DNA of 64,000 bases, taken from positions 770,546 through 834,545 of the forward strand of contig NZ_SSYB01000004.1 of the NCBI RefSeq assembly GCF_004917075.1, read 5' to 3'. Of this stretch, positions 1 to 6,908 are shown piece after piece. The notes below the pieces were generated by a model, which ran no database searches, was not told the DNA's origin, and saw only the letters and a program-made list of their open reading frames with translations. Every line of letters begins with the position of its first letter. Positions within the stretch are counted from its first letter, which is position 1. This DNA comes from Geomonas edaphica. Lineage in GTDB: Bacteria > Desulfobacterota > Desulfuromonadia > Geobacterales > Geobacteraceae. A program made the translations under genes and the position numbers.

Positions 1-724
1 CGTCCCTTCCCTGGATCTGCCCTAGCATCTCGTTGAAGCCGTCCATGAGCGCCCCGATCTCGTCGTCGCTCCCCTTCTCCACGCGGACCGCGTAGTTCTG
101 GTCCCGGGAGACCGACGCCATGGTGCGGGCGAGCCCACCTATGGGGGCCGAGATGACGCTCTGCAGCCGCAGCGACACGAAGTACGAGCAGGCGAGGCTT
201 CCGAGCATCACGAGGAGGACGGAGCCAAAGAACCAGGTCAACTGCGCGTTCAGTTCCCGGTAGTCTGCCCTTATCACCACGGTTCCCAGCGGCTGCCCCT
301 CAAGGGAGATCCTGCGGGCCACCACCATGTCCCCGTTCATATCCCAGAAGCCATCTTGCGCTGCTTCCTTGACCAGATCCCTTCCTGACCTCGTGGATGA
401 TTGCACTCCGGCCGCGCGGTACGATGCGAAGGGCTGGAAGTCCTCTGAGAGGATGTGGGCCTCCAGGATGTACTTCCTGTCCTCGAGAAACTGCAGGGTG
501 CGCCGTGCGTCGGTCCGGTCACTGAAGGCCAGCGCCGCCGAGCTGTTGTGCCCGACGATCGAGGCGAGCGCAGTGAGCTCTTGCCGCATCGCTATGCGCG
601 ACCATATGAAGGTCCCCGCTACGAAGGTGAGCGAGGCGAGAATGAGCGTGAACCCGCTGGTAATCATCAGGATCAGCATCATCTTTTTACGTATCGGCAA
701 CCGGTTGATCAGAGTCCGGCGCAT
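1..724 (-). CDS. Membrane sensor protein with CHASE8 and HAMP domains (3' end outside window)
   Basis: The reading frame starts with ATG at 724, preceded by AAGGA, and runs off the left edge. The N-terminus is basic (MRRTLINRLPIRKK), followed by a membrane segment at about residues 14-38. A periplasmic region of the CHASE8 type follows, with the typical run SSAALAFSDRTDA. A second membrane segment (about 165-185) leads into a HAMP linker that ends with DDEIGALMDGFNEML. This is the usual front half of a histidine kinase, a diguanylate cyclase or a chemoreceptor in this bacterial group; the output domain lies outside the window, so the output cannot be named. The sensor layout is clear, the signal it senses is not. 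Confidence 0.85.
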   Translation of the reverse strand, partial: MRRTLINRLPIRKKMMLILMITSGFTLILASLTFVAGTFIWSRIAMRQELTALASIVGHNSSAALAFSDRTDARRTLQFLEDRKYILEAHILSEDFQPFASYRAAGVQSSTRSGRDLVKEAAQDGFWDMNGDMVVARRISLEGQPLGTVVIRADYRELNAQLTWFFGSVLLVMLGSLACSYFVSLRLQSVISAPIGGLARTMASVSRDQNYAVRVEKGSDDEIGALMDGFNEMLGQIQGRD

Positions 725-936
725 CGTTTAGTCCTTTTCATTCAATGATCCTCTGACTGCCTTGAGTGAGCTGTACTTAGACGCGCACTATATAATCGAC
801 AGTCATAAATGTGAATATCCATTTCAGATGGCTTTGTTGGACAAACGGCGCCCGCTATGCGTAGATATCGGTTTTATATGGCAGAACTTAAACGGTTCTA
901 GAGGGGCTGTGAGGGAGGGGGGTGGGACATGGTTCT

Positions 937-972
937 GGCAAGGCATGGACGCGCGGTGTCCAATGCCTTGCC
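937..972 (-). terminator. Hairpin downstream of the bacteriohemerythrin gene
   Basis: A 10-bp perfect stem (GGCAAGGCAT with ATGCCTTGCC) is extended by GGAC/GTCC across one bulged A. It sits 11 bases beyond the stop codon of the hemerythrin gene on the minus strand. No T-run follows on either strand, so it may terminate weakly or protect the 3' end of the transcript. Confidence 0.5.
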
Positions 973-982
973 GCTGCCATAT

Positions 983-1411
983 TTATTGGAGGTCGATTAC
1001 GACGGGTTTTTTGTTGACCTTAGCCGCGTGTGCCCCGAGATCTGCATCGCTGTGCGATATGTGTCTTACGAGCCATCCCCTTAGGAATGAGATGATCTCC
1101 AGAGAGATGGGCACCCCGCCGACGGCAAAATCCCTCTGAATCTCACCGATCCTTCTAACGAAATAGGCGTGATCAAGCAGGTGTTCTTCCTTGCGGGGGT
1201 AGTCCGTCTCCTCCATGAGGAGCTCCTCCTGGGCAAAGTGATACGTCGCATAGTCCGCCAGTTCGTCAAGTACAGCTGCGATGTGTTGAGCGGCTTTCTT
1301 TTCACAGAACTCGTCATACGCTTTATTGAGCAGTTCAACGAGGTGTTCATGGTGTTCATCGATCATCTCGTGCCCGACCGCCAAGCTTCCGTCCCAGGTT
1401 ACAATCGGCAT
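983..1411 (-). CDS. Bacteriohemerythrin
   Basis: This 142-residue single-domain protein binds O2 at a non-haem di-iron site; members of the family store, deliver or sense oxygen in the cytoplasm. The expected iron ligands are all visible: H21 in DEHHEHL, H58 and E62 (HFAQE), H77 and H81 (HLLDH), and H117 with D122 (HISHSD). The start MPIVTWDG is chosen over an upstream ATG because GGGAGGA lies just before it. The gene appears monocistronic, with a hairpin after its stop. Hemerythrins are common in microaerophiles and anaerobes that meet oxygen. Function at family level is secure; the physiological role is inferred. Confidence 0.93.
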   Translation of the reverse strand: MPIVTWDGSLAVGHEMIDEHHEHLVELLNKAYDEFCEKKAAQHIAAVLDELADYATYHFAQEELLMEETDYPRKEEHLLDHAYFVRRIGEIQRDFAVGGVPISLEIISFLRGWLVRHISHSDADLGAHAAKVNKKPVVIDLQ

Positions 1412-1600
1412 GGTTCCTCCCTTTTTCCAGTTGCACATCTAGCAGATCCATTCATCGGGAGCTAAGGAGCTAAACTTTAAGTAAACACGGAGGGAAAAAG
1501 CGTAAGGTCATGGTGGATAAGTACCTATGAAGGGAGGCGGATGGCATACGTTCGACCGTTCTGCCACCTCTATGTCTTTGAAAAACCGGCTTGATTCGTG

Positions 1601-1629
1601 TTGACATGAGAATTGAAACAGTGTATCAG
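1601..1629 (+). promoter_or_regulatory. Candidate sigma-70 promoter of the Fn3 protein gene
   Basis: TTGACA at 1601-1606 is separated by 17 bases from TATCAG at 1624-1629, about 60 bases upstream of the start at 1692. The -35 is perfect and the -10 is moderate. It was found by eye only. Confidence 0.45.
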
Positions 1630-1691
1630 CAGGTTGTTTTCTTTGTGACGGTCAATAAGACATATGCAATGATGTTCCTGGGGAGGGGATC

Positions 1692-2774
1692 ATGTTGAAG
1701 GAGAACCTGAGGAGGAGTTTGTTCACCGCCGTTGCGGCGGCCATGTTGATGCCTTTTCCGGCGAGCGCAGCGCCAGCTCTTCCGGGAGACCTGAACCTCG
1801 ACGGCAAGGTTTCTCTAAGCGAGCTGCAAAGCGTGATCAACGCCTTTCTCAACGTCACACCCGATGCCGTTCCGCCGACTGCCCCCACTAACCTGAGCGC
1901 GATCGCCTCCTCGACCACCCAGATAAAACTCACCTGGACCGCCGCGACCGACGACGTGGGCGTGACCGCGTACAAAATCTTCCGTGGCGCTTCCCAGGTC
2001 GGTACGGTGACCGGCACGACTTTCACCGACACCGGGCTCGCTGCGGGTTCCAAGTACAGCTACACCGTGGTCGCGTATGACGCCTTCGGGAACGCTTCGC
2101 CTGCCACCGCCACGGCCACCGCCGTCACCGAATTCGGCACCGCCACCTCGAAGCTCGTGGGGAGCTGGTACGTCGCCTATCCCAATGGAGGGCAGGCGAA
2201 GGGGCCCATCGTCATCAACTTCGTCGACGGTCAGAGGTTCATGATGGCTCATGACGGCGATGTGCAAGCCGATCCATCTGGGACGCCAGGGATGGAGTCC
2301 GGCACCTACACCTGGAATGAGACCACCGGTGCCTTCGCCGCCACGGTTACGGCGGATACCAACGGGCAGTGGGGCTTCTCAAACGCCGGGACGCTCACCC
2401 TGGCGTTGTCCACCGACAACAACACCCTGAAGGTAAACGGGCAGAACTTCGCGACCCGCGTTCTTCCCTCCGGCACCAATGCGCTCGTCGGTGGATGGTA
2501 TCGCCCCGGCCCGGGTGGCTCCATCGCCATCACCCTCATCAACGACACGACCTTCATGCTCGCCCACGACGGGACGCCAGATGGCGGCGGTTGGCCCGGC
2601 ATGGAGAGTGGTACCTACAGCTGGAACCCTGCGACCCATGTCATAACGACAAACGCTACAGTCGATACCAACGGTGACTGGGGTGTCAACTCGGGAACGG
2701 GCAGTATTGCTGTCTCAGACGACAACAAAACGCTTCTTGTCGATGGCGTCTCCTTCGCGTCGAGGATACCCTAG
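1692..2774 (+). CDS. Secreted protein: dockerin-like repeat, Fn3 domain and two tandem unknown domains
   Basis: A signal peptide (residues 1-26, ending ASA) shows export. Residues 31-54 (GDLNLDGKVSLSELQSVINA) resemble one calcium-binding dockerin/EF-hand repeat. Residues 60-147 form a fibronectin type III domain (PPTAPTNLSA ... YSYTVVAYD). The rest consists of two homologous blocks, about 155-257 and 265-358. Both carry LVG(S/G)WY, then FM(M/L)AHDG, GMESGTY(T/S)W, DTNG(Q/D)WG and a closing V(N/D)G..FA(T/S)R. The duplicated block is not a domain I recognise; its short strands and glycine turns suggest a beta-sandwich or lipocalin-like fold. Binding of a surface or extracellular ligand is a guess. 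It starts after GGGGAGGGGATC and ends before a strong terminator. Confidence 0.85.
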   Translation: MLKENLRRSLFTAVAAAMLMPFPASAAPALPGDLNLDGKVSLSELQSVINAFLNVTPDAVPPTAPTNLSAIASSTTQIKLTWTAATDDVGVTAYKIFRGASQVGTVTGTTFTDTGLAAGSKYSYTVVAYDAFGNASPATATATAVTEFGTATSKLVGSWYVAYPNGGQAKGPIVINFVDGQRFMMAHDGDVQADPSGTPGMESGTYTWNETTGAFAATVTADTNGQWGFSNAGTLTLALSTDNNTLKVNGQNFATRVLPSGTNALVGGWYRPGPGGSIAITLINDTTFMLAHDGTPDGGGWPGMESGTYSWNPATHVITTNATVDTNGDWGVNSGTGSIAVSDDNKTLLVDGVSFASRIP

Positions 2775-2804
2775 CGCGCGTTGGTCGCAGGTCATGCTAC
2801 ATCG

Positions 2805-2843
2805 AAAAAGAAAGGCGTCGGCAATGCCGACGCCTTTCTTTTT
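2805..2843. terminator. Bidirectional intrinsic terminator
   Basis: An 18-bp perfect stem (left arm 2805-2822, right arm 2826-2843) has an A-run on one side and a T-run on the other. It lies between the converging Fn3 gene (plus) and reductase gene (minus) and can stop transcription both ways. Confidence 0.92.
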
Positions 2844-2879
2844 AGTAGAGACTTGCGGGAAGGGGGAGGGGGGCATCCC

Positions 2880-3527
2880 TTATGCTTTTGTTACAAGCCG
2901 CTCTCCCATCTCGAAGGCCTTGCGGCAGTTCTCGGGGAAGAGCACGCTGTGTCTTTCCCGCCGCTGCTCGGGGTCGTAGTAGCTGAAGACGTATTTGCTG
3001 TAGTCGTCCAGTTGCAGCGTCTCGTTACAGCAAAGCGTCTCGCACTCGCCGAAGATGGCCCGCAGGTAGTTTTCATTTCCCGACATGTGGAGCTGGTAGT
3101 TCCACTGCTGCATGAGTTCCTCCGGGACGTTCATCGTGTAGATGAACCCGGTGCGGATCTTCCTGCCGAACAGGGATTCCGGCGGCTGTGAGTAAACGAA
3201 GTACTGGAAAAGGAGCCTTTCCATGAAAGAGCTCATCTCCCCTGTGACCCTTCCGAAGTAGATCGGTGAGCCGAGCACCAAGGCATCCGCCTGTGCGATC
3301 CTCTCCAAAACAGGCGTAAGCCCGTCCCTCATGGCGCACTTCCCGTAGCTCTTCCCGTCTTTCAGCTTGCAGGCAAAGCAGCTCGTGCACCCCTTGAAGT
3401 CGAGGTCGTACAGATGAATCAGTTCCGTCTCCGCCCCTTTTGCAGCCGCCCCGTCCAGCGCCTTTTGCAGCACCTGTGCGGTATTGAAGTTCTTCCTCGG
3501 GCTGCCATTGATTGCGATAACTTTCAC
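2880..3527 (-). CDS. Flavodoxin-fold NAD(P)H-dependent FMN reductase-like protein
   Basis: The 215-residue product begins KVIAINGSPRKNFNT, the FMN-phosphate-binding loop of the NADPH-dependent FMN reductase / iron-sulfur flavoprotein superfamily. GSPIYFGRVTGEMSSFMER is the second flavin contact region. A short cysteine-containing stretch (GCTSCFACK, followed by GKCAMRD) is typical of the iron-sulfur flavoprotein branch, which carries a 4Fe-4S cluster next to FMN. A GTG start at 3527 is chosen because CAGGAGG stands just upstream and the flavin loop begins at once; the longer upstream reading has low-complexity sequence and no ribosome site. It probably moves electrons between an unknown donor and FMN. 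The substrate cannot be told from sequence. Confidence 0.85.
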   Translation of the reverse strand: MKVIAINGSPRKNFNTAQVLQKALDGAAAKGAETELIHLYDLDFKGCTSCFACKLKDGKSYGKCAMRDGLTPVLERIAQADALVLGSPIYFGRVTGEMSSFMERLLFQYFVYSQPPESLFGRKIRTGFIYTMNVPEELMQQWNYQLHMSGNENYLRAIFGECETLCCNETLQLDDYSKYVFSYYDPEQRRERHSVLFPENCRKAFEMGERLVTKA

Positions 3528-3709
3528 GAAGGCCTCCTGTCCTTGAGTATTTTGGTAGTCACCCGCGGTGCCGCAGTCGCGGCAGCGGTCCCGGCAGCAT
3601 AGAACATGGAGGCTTTCTTGGATAGTACGAACATTTTGGTGCCATAGTACCCGCGAAGAAACCGTGCACGGTGCAGAAGCGGAGCTGCATCCGACAGCCC
3701 AAACCGGCA

Positions 3710-3923
3710 AAGTTGCAGGTTTGGGCGCCGAAGTTGTAGGTTTCGCCCTCGAACTTGATAGTTTGGACCCTCAAAGTTACAAGTTCGGTGGTCAAACCTT
3801 GTAGTTTCGCCCCTCGAAGTTGCAGGTTCGGCAACCAAACCTCTTAGTTTCAACCATGGAAGTTACAGGTTTGGCGCTCAAACCTCGTAGTTCCTGTAGT
3901 TGAAGCTGCAAGTTTGACCATCT
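3710..3923. repeat. Degenerate 21-bp direct repeat array with 43-bp higher-order period
   Basis: About ten units of 21-23 bp can be laid head to tail, each starting AA(G/C) and containing a core close to TTGCAGGTTTGG. Unit starts are near 3710, 3731, 3752, 3773, 3794, 3817, 3838, 3860, 3881 and 3903. From 3794 on the units alternate between an AACCT..TAGTTT type and an AAGTT.CAGGTTT type, giving three 43-44 bp dimers. Copies differ by several bases, so the array is old. On the minus strand the period of seven codons gives a heptad-like peptide, but without start or ribosome site. Confidence 0.8.
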
Positions 3924-4101
3924 TAGGCGTCACTTTCCGCCATCGATGGTTCCAGTTTTGCCGGCAAGTAAGATGAATCCCGCTGTCAAGTTGGCGGGAC
4001 TCCGGTTATATAGTGATGGTAGTGGGATGAATTATGGAAGTTACTGGATGGCAATGGCGGGTTTGTGTGGTAGGCGTGATAAAGGCAGGTTGCTGATGAT
4101 G

Positions 4102-4129
4102 TGGAGCCCCCGGTTTTATGGGGGCTCCA
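4102..4129 (-). terminator. GC-rich hairpin downstream of the 204-residue gene
   Basis: TGGAGCCCCC pairs with GGGGGCTCCA across an 8-base loop. It lies 10 bases past the stop of the minus-strand gene. No T-run follows, so it may be a weak terminator or a 3'-end stabiliser. Confidence 0.55.
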
Positions 4130-4138
4130 TAGGTGGTC

Positions 4139-4753
4139 TCAAGCGGGTGCTATGGCCACAAGGTTGGACCAAGGCCCGGCCTCGGTGCCACGCATGCCCC
4201 TGACCTTCAGCCAGTTGTTGTTGGTGCGGTTGAGAGTCGGAAGGAGAACTTTTCTGCTGTTAGTTGACGAAGTTAATAGCCTCCAGTTGCCTTCAACGTT
4301 GGGGTCTCCTTCGCAAAGCCAAATCTGATATCCTTTGGAGCCTGGAATTTTGGGGAATGTCGCGTAGATGTTGCCTTTGCGGTCGTAATAGGCTTTGAAG
4401 TCGCGGGCCGCAGTCAAGGAGGAGTTGCTACCGGTGGCTTTGGTATGAGTTTGGGACAACGGAAGCCTCTCGGGAACAGTCGGATCTTTGATGGCAGCAG
4501 TTTTGGACAAACCCGAAAGCATCGTGAGGAACTGCTTGATGGCGTTGCGGGCCTCTTCGAAGGCCTTGATTCCGTCGGGGTCACCTTTCAAATAAGCAGG
4601 ATACCCGTTGGCGAACTGGCCATGCGTTGCAGCGTAGATTTCGGGGGTGGGCAAAAGTGAAATCATGTGGTTGTACATCTCTGGGGTGAACGCCTGCAGT
4701 ACTGCTTCAGATAGGGTGATCAAGTCCGGATCGTTCGTGTCGTCATATGGCAT
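4139..4753 (-). CDS. Hypothetical protein with Fn3-like C-terminal half
   Basis: The 204-residue product has no signal peptide and no membrane segment. Residues 1-95 are helical and unrecognised (LSEAVLQAFTPEMYNHMISLL). The second half reads like one fibronectin type III or related beta domain: AYYDRKGNIYATFPKIPGSKGYQIWL, then WRLLTSSTNSRKVLLP and a closing WLKVRGMRGTEAGPWSNLVAI, the pattern of an Fn3 domain ending in G.WS. GGAGGTG eight bases before the ATG gives a strong start. It stands alone in the accessory stretch. Its function is unknown. Confidence 0.75.
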   Translation of the reverse strand: MPYDDTNDPDLITLSEAVLQAFTPEMYNHMISLLPTPEIYAATHGQFANGYPAYLKGDPDGIKAFEEARNAIKQFLTMLSGLSKTAAIKDPTVPERLPLSQTHTKATGSNSSLTAARDFKAYYDRKGNIYATFPKIPGSKGYQIWLCEGDPNVEGNWRLLTSSTNSRKVLLPTLNRTNNNWLKVRGMRGTEAGPWSNLVAIAPA

Positions 4754-4883
4754 CGCGGCACCTCCTTAAAATTTTTTAAGCCTGTCAAAGACTACCCGTA
4801 CGTGGGGTAAACTTCAACCGACAAAATTTTGAGCTGGAGGGCGGCGAGAAAGTCAAACGGCTCGTAGGTAGCTGGTGTTGTCC

Positions 4884-5127
4884 TCAGGAGAGCAGACGGT
4901 CGTAATCCTTGTGGGTGCCAATTCAAAACCAGAGTACGCCATCGTCGGTTGAGACTCCCAATGCACGGTACCTTAATCCAACGCGGACGGACCAGAAACG
5001 ACCAATTTGTTTGAAATGCAAGGACGGGTGGCGAGAATTGCGCTTTAGAAGAGTGGGGGGGGGAAGGGACGTCCTTGAGATTTTCAGATTTGCAGTAACA
5101 AAGCAGAAAATTACCTTCTCAAGAACA
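4884..5127 (-). pseudogene. Decayed RelE/ParE-superfamily toxin gene
   Basis: The C-terminal part reads HPSLHFKQIG, then WSVRVGLRYRALG and DGVLWF, which matches the well-known end of small RelE/ParE-like toxins. The frame then meets TGA at 4923-4925 where the family has Trp, and continues in frame as IGTHKDYDRLLS up to the true stop at 4884. Upstream, the family-like FLLCYCKSENLKD lies in another frame, separated by a nine-G tract at 5055-5063 (plus strand). So there is at least one nonsense change and one frameshift. The 5' limit is approximate. No antitoxin gene is visible. A programmed event is unlikely with two lesions. Confidence 0.6.
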
Positions 5128-5145
5128 TCCCGCTGACATTTGCTT

Positions 5146-5456
5146 CTATCTCTCGTAGGTACAACCACCAACCTGCAATTTACCATCTTGGTAATTTCCT
5201 TGCATCGTTGGGGCATTAGCTAAATCTACTAGTTCGTATTTAATTTTATTCTTCTCCAGGAATGTCCAGACAATACGGGTTGAAACCCGTTGTTTGAAAT
5301 AAAATTACCAGAATGATCAGCAAGTAAATTTAGTTTTAAATTGTGCTGATAATCAATCCACGAGCCATAATACTTGTTTTCAAGGTCTTCAGACGCGGAA
5401 CAACCAAACAACATCAGTAAAAACATAAAGATAAAAACTGTATTATTGAAGTTCAC
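5146..5456 (-). pseudogene. Small lipoprotein gene with a frameshift
   Basis: A GTG start at 5456 follows AGGAGGAAAT. The product begins with a lipoprotein signal (FIFMFLLMLFGC) followed by ASEDLENKYYGSWIDYQ. The frame stops early at 5229 after a shift near 5275-5285. In the next frame the protein continues as VSTRIVWTFLEKNKIKYELV ... GNYQDGKLQVGG and ends at TAG 5146-5148. The joined product of about 103 residues would be a plausible small periplasmic lipoprotein. Either a real one-base insertion in a run of three Gs or a sequencing error explains it. Function unknown. Confidence 0.6.
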
Positions 5457-5600
5457 ATTTCCTCCTGAGCTCAATGAAAATCAAATACTCGAACAAGGCA
5501 AAAGCTGGTTAGCCAACGATTAACTTCCTGATTAAGCATCAATTCCAGGTTTCATAGCCGCAACTGTAGGCAAAGTGTCTGGCATGGAGGGAGTTGAGGG

Positions 5601-6482
5601 TCAATCCTTAGCGACGGACTCAACCTTCCGCTTGACTGCTTGGATGTCTGACTCTGTGAGCGATGTCGTCTCGGACACTGTGTAAGGGATGTCCACGGAA
5701 TATTGCATCTTGCACCCTGTTCTGTACGGGTACAGTGCGACACGCAGTTTTTGTACGTGCCCCTGCACGTCGAGGTTGTATGCATTTCCCGTATCGGCGT
5801 ATTTATCGAATTTGCCTAGGATACGTTCCAGGTTGCCACGCACGGCCTCGGGGGGGGCCTCCACCGTCACTTCGCCGGTAACGGCAGCAGTCGCCGCGAT
5901 AGCTACCTCCTTCAGTGCGTCGTACTTGCTCATCAGGTTAGGCACAACCTTCTCCTCACTCATAAAGTACGCCGGATTTTCAAACGGCATGAACGGGGGA
6001 GGAGTCATTGCGACCTGTGCCGGAAAACCGAGGATTGCCCTGTATAGTTCCCCATCGTCGGATTTGGTGATTGTCAGAGGGAAGGTCGCCGCAATGCGGC
6101 TTTCGTAAAAAGAGGGGGCTGCGGTGGTGTTTGTGACCTTGGTCCCCTTAAGGTATTCCACCTTGATGCCGGAGGCGGTCGCTTTGGACCGTACGCCGTG
6201 GGTAAGGAAGGTGCTAGTGTTCGAAAAGCTGCCTTTGAACTGTTCGCCGTATGACGTTGGGAGTCTCCCGCCAGCAATAAGGGCCGCCGCGAGAGCATCC
6301 CGTACCGCGCTTTCACTGATCGGCTTACCCGAAAGGTCGTGCGCCTTGACTCTAATCTCCTTGCTCAGAACCTTGCCAGTATCCAGAGTTTTCGGCTGCA
6401 GCGACGCTGCGCAACCGAACATGGTCCCGAACATCACCGCTCCTACAGCAGCTTTTGCTAAACTACCGATGAATCTCCCCAT
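5601..6482 (-). CDS. Hypothetical outer- or inner-membrane lipoprotein
   Basis: The start at 6482 (MGRFIGSLAKAAVGAVMFG) is chosen because AAGGAGGTG lies seven bases upstream; a longer reading adds eight residues. A lipobox (TMFGC) places the lipidated Cys near residue 24. The rest, about 270 residues, is a soluble periplasmic region with no domain I recognise; it ends in a lysine-rich helix (ESDIQAVKRKVESVAKD). It is the largest intact gene of the accessory stretch next to the tRNA. An AT-rich region upstream (6500-6570) probably contains its promoter. Function unknown. Confidence 0.75.
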   Translation of the reverse strand: MGRFIGSLAKAAVGAVMFGTMFGCAASLQPKTLDTGKVLSKEIRVKAHDLSGKPISESAVRDALAAALIAGGRLPTSYGEQFKGSFSNTSTFLTHGVRSKATASGIKVEYLKGTKVTNTTAAPSFYESRIAATFPLTITKSDDGELYRAILGFPAQVAMTPPPFMPFENPAYFMSEEKVVPNLMSKYDALKEVAIAATAAVTGEVTVEAPPEAVRGNLERILGKFDKYADTGNAYNLDVQGHVQKLRVALYPYRTGCKMQYSVDIPYTVSETTSLTESDIQAVKRKVESVAKD

Positions 6483-6731
6483 GCGATACACCTCCTTGCT
6501 AGTCAATGATATTAAATGCCTCGTATTATATGGCTTCTTGAATTTAATATCAATTTTAATATGACATGTGTAATTGGCGTATCTTGTGGTGCGATAGGGT
6601 CGAGAGGACGCTGGGGACTTAGTAACTTTTACGACTTAAAAGCTAGCGAAAGCATAGGCCCCAGAAAAGTAAGCGGAACCGGAAAAGCGTCCGATAAATT
6701 TGCTGTTGTGGAATCTTACTACAGCATGAAC

Positions 6732-6768
6732 AAAACAGGCACTCGCGAAAATATCGCAAGTGCCTGTT
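6732..6768 (-). terminator. Terminator of the tRNA-Ala gene
   Basis: On the minus strand AACAGGCACT pairs with AGTGCCTGTT and is followed by TTTG. A second short stem (GCGA/TCGC) lies inside. It sits six bases past the CCA end of the tRNA gene. Confidence 0.8.
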
Positions 6769-6773
6769 CTTAT

Positions 6774-6849
6774 TGGTGGAGATGATCGGGATCGAACCGA
6801 CGACCTATGCGTTGCGAACGCATCGCTCTCCCAGCTGAGCTACACCCCC
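6774..6849 (-). tRNA. tRNA-Ala (anticodon CGC)
   Basis: The 76-base cloverleaf is complete with an encoded CCA end. The acceptor stem GGGGGTG pairs with CATCTCC and contains the G3:U70 pair that marks alanine tRNAs. The D arm is GCTCAGCTGGGAGAGC. The anticodon stem ATGCG/CGCAT encloses the loop TTCGCAA, giving anticodon CGC for the GCG codon. The T arm is GTCGG-TTCGATC-CCGAT. A terminator follows. The accessory stretch begins directly beyond its 3' end. Confidence 0.96.
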
Positions 6850-6908
6850 ATTATCGCGCAGGAACGACCGCTCGCATCTGGCGGGCGGTGATTTTGTCTA
6901 TAACCAAC

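Larger units (their letters stand above)
3528..4138. other. 611-base gene-free stretch with repeat array and hairpin
   Basis: No credible coding frame is present. The left third looks like ordinary spacer, the middle (3710-3923) is the 21-bp repeat array, and the right end holds the hairpin at 4102-4129. Short open frames here have no ribosome sites and no recognisable product. Confidence 0.7.

Noticed and set aside
762-1139. Plus-strand frame of 125 codons left of the hemerythrin gene
   Set aside because: It overlaps the 3' end of the hemerythrin gene and the hairpin and has no ribosome site.
3710-3923. CRISPR array
   Set aside because: The repeat is continuous, degenerate and without spacers; no cas genes are in the window.
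3946-4203. Plus-strand small frame of 85 codons
   Set aside because: No ribosome site, no family pattern, and it runs through the hairpin and the 3' end of a well-supported minus-strand gene.
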